Source: Welwitschia mirabilis (lineage: Eukaryota; Gnetophyta; Gnetopsida; Welwitschiales). From it: a stretch of 22,554 nt of DNA. Position numbers and translations under genes: made by a program. This document shows, one piece after another, positions 19,958 to 22,554 of this stretch; position 1 is the first letter of the stretch; the number at the start of each line of letters is the position of its first letter. The stretch covers positions 135,372,419-135,394,972 of the forward strand of contig JBOZIK010000001.1 of assembly GCA_051453625.1 (NCBI GenBank), in the 5' to 3' direction. The notes under the pieces were generated by a model. The model was not told the DNA's origin. It saw only the letters and a program-made list of their open reading frames with translations, and searched no databases.

Positions 19958-20985
19958 ATGATCAAATCAATTGATCATGTCATGAAGCATCATCTTTATG
20001 AATTGATACAACAGATGCAGAAACAACTTCAGAAAATCACTCAATAGATGGAAGAGCGAGATAGTGACTACGCCAATCTTCATTCTTGATTGGACCAAAA
20101 TCCCCTGAGCTAGCAAAATGTGGGAGGAAAGTTGTTAATGCCAAATAATGATCCAGCTGAAGGCTTAACCTTAGCTTCATGTGGTATTTTTCTTAACCCA
20201 ATACCAAACCCCATCACGCCTAATGCACAAGTATCAAACCCCTCTCTTTTCCTTTATCCTTAACTGCACTATACTAGCTAGCTACTACCCACCACCTGCA
20301 TCTACTTGTCCTAAGATTAAGCTTCCCAAATTTATCGGGGACAACGCCAGATTCTAGTTATGGCAGTGCAGTTGTTACTTCACTTATTATCGGATTCTGG
20401 ACTAAGAGACGAGGGAAATAAATGCCATGCATTTCGATTGAAAGTTTAAGAAATGGTATAATAAATTCTTGGTGGGCAAAGCATTCGTTAGTTAGGATGA
20501 ACCATCACGAGCCATCCTTGTCAAATTTGATAAGCAAAATCTCCTTAAGCTATTCAATGAGCTCCAAAACCACAAGCAACAAGGCAAGATGGTAAACTAC
20601 ATTGATAGATTCGAGGATTTGAAGGCAAGTTGTCTTGAGTTCAATCCTTCGATACCTGAAGTCCAGCTTGTCTACCATTTCATCAGCGGGCTCAGTGACA
20701 AGATTAAATAAAGTGTGGCCCAGTTGAAGTTGCAAACCTTGGATGAGGTTTATGAGTTCATAGAAAGAGAAGAGATCAAGGTGGAGGCTACCAAACATGC
20801 ACTTCAAACCCCTCTCTGAGCTTTCCTCAATACCACAAAGAACCTAAGCCAACCCCTCATCCAAACACAAGGTTCTACATCCAGCCAATCACAAGGACCT
20901 AACCAAGAATTCAAGAAGGATGAATGTTGGAAATGTGGTGACTGATGGGAACCTGATCACTGATGCAAACCCAAAACGCTTAATG
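19958..20985 (+). pseudogene. gag of the gypsy element
   Basis: A probable start ATG at 19958 opens MIKSIDHVMKHHLYELIQQM, with stops soon after. After a shift the frame from 20310 (KLPKFIGDN) matches the capsid region of plant Ty3/gypsy Gag: NYIDRFEDLKASCLEF, VYHFISGLSDKIK and LDEVYEFIEREE. A zinc knuckle follows at 20925-20966 as CWKCGD-x-WEPDH-x-C, the CX2CX7HXC variant seen in several plant gypsy lineages, with both x positions now TGA. At least seven in-frame stops make it non-functional as read. Gag would form the virus-like particle and bind element RNA. Confidence 0.85.
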
Positions 20986-21600
20986 TAATTGAAGGCAAAG
21001 AGGTAACTGATAAGGATTTTGCCAAGCCAAGCTCTAAGGATACCAAGGCCTGCAATAAGGTAACCCTCAAATCTATCTCCTATTATTTGCCACCCCAACC
21101 CATATGAATCAGAGCAACAATCCATGACAACCTAGCTATTGTCTTGATTGACACTGGAAGCATCAATACCTTCGTGGATCCAAATATTCTCAAGGGGAAG
21201 AGTGTGGTTCCAATCAAGGCATATCCATTAATTATGATGATAGCCAATAGAGCCAAGCTTATCAACTGATTGGAGTGTCCCCAACTAGAATGGGAGATGG
21301 GGGAACACTTATTCAACTAGGATGTTAGGCTCATGAATCTTGGTGGTTGCGACATGGTCCTTGGAGTTGACATACTCAAGGAATTTAGTCTAATCATATT
21401 TTACTTCAATTGTCTTTCCTTATAATTCAATTACAAGGGAAGAGTTATCAAGCTAGAAGGTGGGACCCAACATGCATCATTACAATTAATTGAGTCTGAA
21501 TTGATTGACCACATAAAGAACCCACATAAGGATGAGTGGCTGGCCCAGTTGGCCATCATCCAGGCCCAAGTTAAAGAATCAGTCATACCCGAGCCTATCT
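20986..21600 (+). pseudogene. Protease and start of pol
   Basis: The same frame as gag continues. The aspartic protease active site DTGS is at 21150-21161, inside AIVLIDTGSINTFVDP, followed by GGCDMVLGVDILKEF, the second conserved part of retropepsin-like domains. Several stops interrupt it (for example N-stop-L and L-stop-F). Downstream sequence to about 21600 corresponds to the linker that normally leads into reverse transcriptase. The protease would process the Gag-Pol polyprotein. Confidence 0.85.
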
Positions 21601-22312
21601 TACATCTCATCACCAAACACAAGTTGTTTGTAACGAAGAAGAAGTGCGCTTTTGATCAGCCTAGAATGGACTATTTGGGACATGTGATATCGTCCCAGGG
21701 AGTTTCCATGAACCCAAAGAAAATTGAGGCCATGATTCAATGGCCAACCCCAAGGACAATAAAGGAGATTAGGGGGTTTCTTGATCTTATGAGATATTAC
21801 AGGAGATTCCTATCAAATTGTGGAAAGATTAGTAAGAGGCTCACCAATCTCCTTCAAAAGAAATCCTTCCACTGGGACAAAGGGACAACTGAGGCCTTTG
21901 AATAACTCAAGACTATTATGATCGAAGCCCCCGTCTTGGCTATGCCAAATTTTACTAAACCTTTTACTCTTAAAACTAATGCTTGTGAAATAGGTATTAG
22001 AGCAGTATTGACACAAGATTCAAGGCTCATAGCTTACATGAGCAAGGGATTAGGAATCAAGAACCAGGGGCTATCAACTTACGAGAAGAAGTACTTGGCT
22101 CTTCTAATGGCAATAGGCAAGTGGCGTCACTATTTGGAGACGAGGCCTTTCATCATAAAGTCGGATTATGAAAGTCTCAAGTATCTTTTGGATCAGTGTA
22201 TCACAACAGTGATATAGAAGAAGGGGATGGCTAAATTGCTTGGGCTGGACTATAAGATTTTGTACTGCAAGGGTAAGGAAAATGAGGCAGCAGACATCCT
22301 ATCACGGAGGTT
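21601..22312 (+). pseudogene. RT thumb/connection remnant and RNase H
   Basis: Coding resumes at the end of the RT domain: KLFVTKKKCAFDQPRMDYLG, RGFLDLMRYYRRFL. It then goes through the RNase H domain: VLAMPNFTKPF, YEKKYLALLMAIGKWRHYL, KSDYESLKYLLDQ and ENEAADILSRR. The fingers and palm of RT, with the YxDD-type catalytic motif, are gone. In RNase H the first catalytic Asp (usual TDA) is Asn (TNA, 21975-21983), while the Glu and the two later Asp are kept. Stops occur at about 21903 and 22215. Frame is unchanged from gag through here. Confidence 0.9.
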
Positions 22313-22360
22313 TCCTTCTTTTAACCCTTAAGGACAAGGGTCACCTCTAGGGGAGGAAAG
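22306..22360 (+). pseudogene. Integrase C-terminal tail remnant
   Basis: Directly after the RNase H motif the frame reads RRFPSFNP, a stop, then GQGSPLGEES up to the LTR. FPSFN followed by an acidic/Gly-rich end overlapping the PPT is how many plant gypsy integrases finish. The zinc-binding and catalytic D,D-35-E parts of integrase are missing between 22305 and 22310. Short remnant, so identification is moderate. Confidence 0.5.
22347..22360 (+). promoter_or_regulatory. Polypurine tract of the gypsy element
   Basis: AGGGGAGGAAAG abuts the 3' LTR start TGTCACAAC at 22361; this is the plus-strand priming site. Confidence 0.9.
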
Positions 22361-22554
22361 TGTCACAACTGTGACGACACCTACCTTCCATGTCATTCAT
22401 CCATATCATCACATGCATACATTAGCCACATACGGCCTCACTTAGGCATATCTACTTTCCAATAAAATATTATAGATCATTATAATAGGTAATTAAGAGA
22501 GAGAGGGCAAGTAGTTACTGATTATTTAATGCTTGTAATGGCCCTGTTAGTGGT
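22361..22554 (+). repeat. 3' LTR of the gypsy element, cut by window edge
   Basis: First 194 bases of the 3' LTR, matching 19372 onward with about 28 differences by hand count. The rest and the target duplication lie outside the window. Confidence 0.9.

Larger units (their letters stand above)
19372..22554 (+). mobile_element. Ty3/gypsy LTR retrotransposon, internally deleted
   Basis: The element has a 5' LTR (19372-19847), tRNA-Met type PBS, gag, protease, a short RT remnant, RNase H, an integrase tail, a PPT and a 3' LTR cut by the window edge. Internal length is only about 2.5 kb. The domain order protease-RT-RNase H with an integrase remnant last is that of Ty3/gypsy. The two LTRs differ at about 28 of the first 194 positions by my hand count (about 86 percent identity), mostly transitions, so the insertion is old. 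Catalytic RT and integrase are missing, so movement would need another element. Confidence 0.9.

Noticed and set aside
20550-22016. Minus-strand open frames across the gypsy element
   Set aside because: Antisense shadows of gag-pol, which is recognisable on the plus strand.

Overview
This is nuclear DNA of a land plant, probably a large, repeat-rich, AT-rich seed-plant genome. The evidence is plant-type transposon ends and LTRs, an initiator tRNA-Met type primer site, a plastid-type NFU exon with plant-like splice sites, a CUL3 cullin segment, and scaffold gaps of 100, 54 and 10 N. There is no bacterial-style gene organisation and no complete, undamaged protein gene. Clade is not determinable by eye; a gymnosperm is possible but unproven.

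Layout. 1-654: a minus-strand LTR (continuing off the left edge) with CCAAT and TATA boxes. About 1245-1305: a tRNA-like SINE head with A and B boxes. 1922-3612: two unrelated tandem arrays with nucleosome-sized periods (about 195 bp, then about 171-188 bp), separated by an (AT)13 tract. About 4620-7080: a minus-strand LTR-element-like block with a decayed intron-containing ORF that ends in a coiled coil, a polypurine tract and an LTR related to the one at position 1. A 60-bp sequence repeated on both sides of the N gap at 5108-5207 suggests an assembly overlap. 7464-about 8010: one end of a CACTA transposon with subterminal repeats. 8076-12328: two direct copies of an unrecognised 1.35-kb coding-derived unit flanking a further coding-like core. 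About 12670-14165: a decayed multi-exon minus-strand gene of unknown product. 16116-18130: on the minus strand, an NFU iron-sulfur scaffold exon joined directly to the C-terminal 440 or so codons of a CUL3 cullin, followed by a second, intact NFU exon. 18936-19068: an isolated plus-strand exon. 19372-22554: a Ty3/gypsy LTR element with both LTRs (the 3' one cut by the window edge), PBS, gag, protease, RNase H and PPT. It has lost the reverse transcriptase core and the integrase core through two deletions that both keep the reading frame.

The parts do not form a working pathway; this is a layered graveyard of mobile elements and captured gene fragments. The most interesting structures are the NFU-CUL3-NFU mosaic, the in-frame deletion derivative of the gypsy element, and the duplicated unknown coding unit. 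Many disabling stops sit where a Gln, Arg or Trp codon is expected, which fits long-term decay of methylated DNA.
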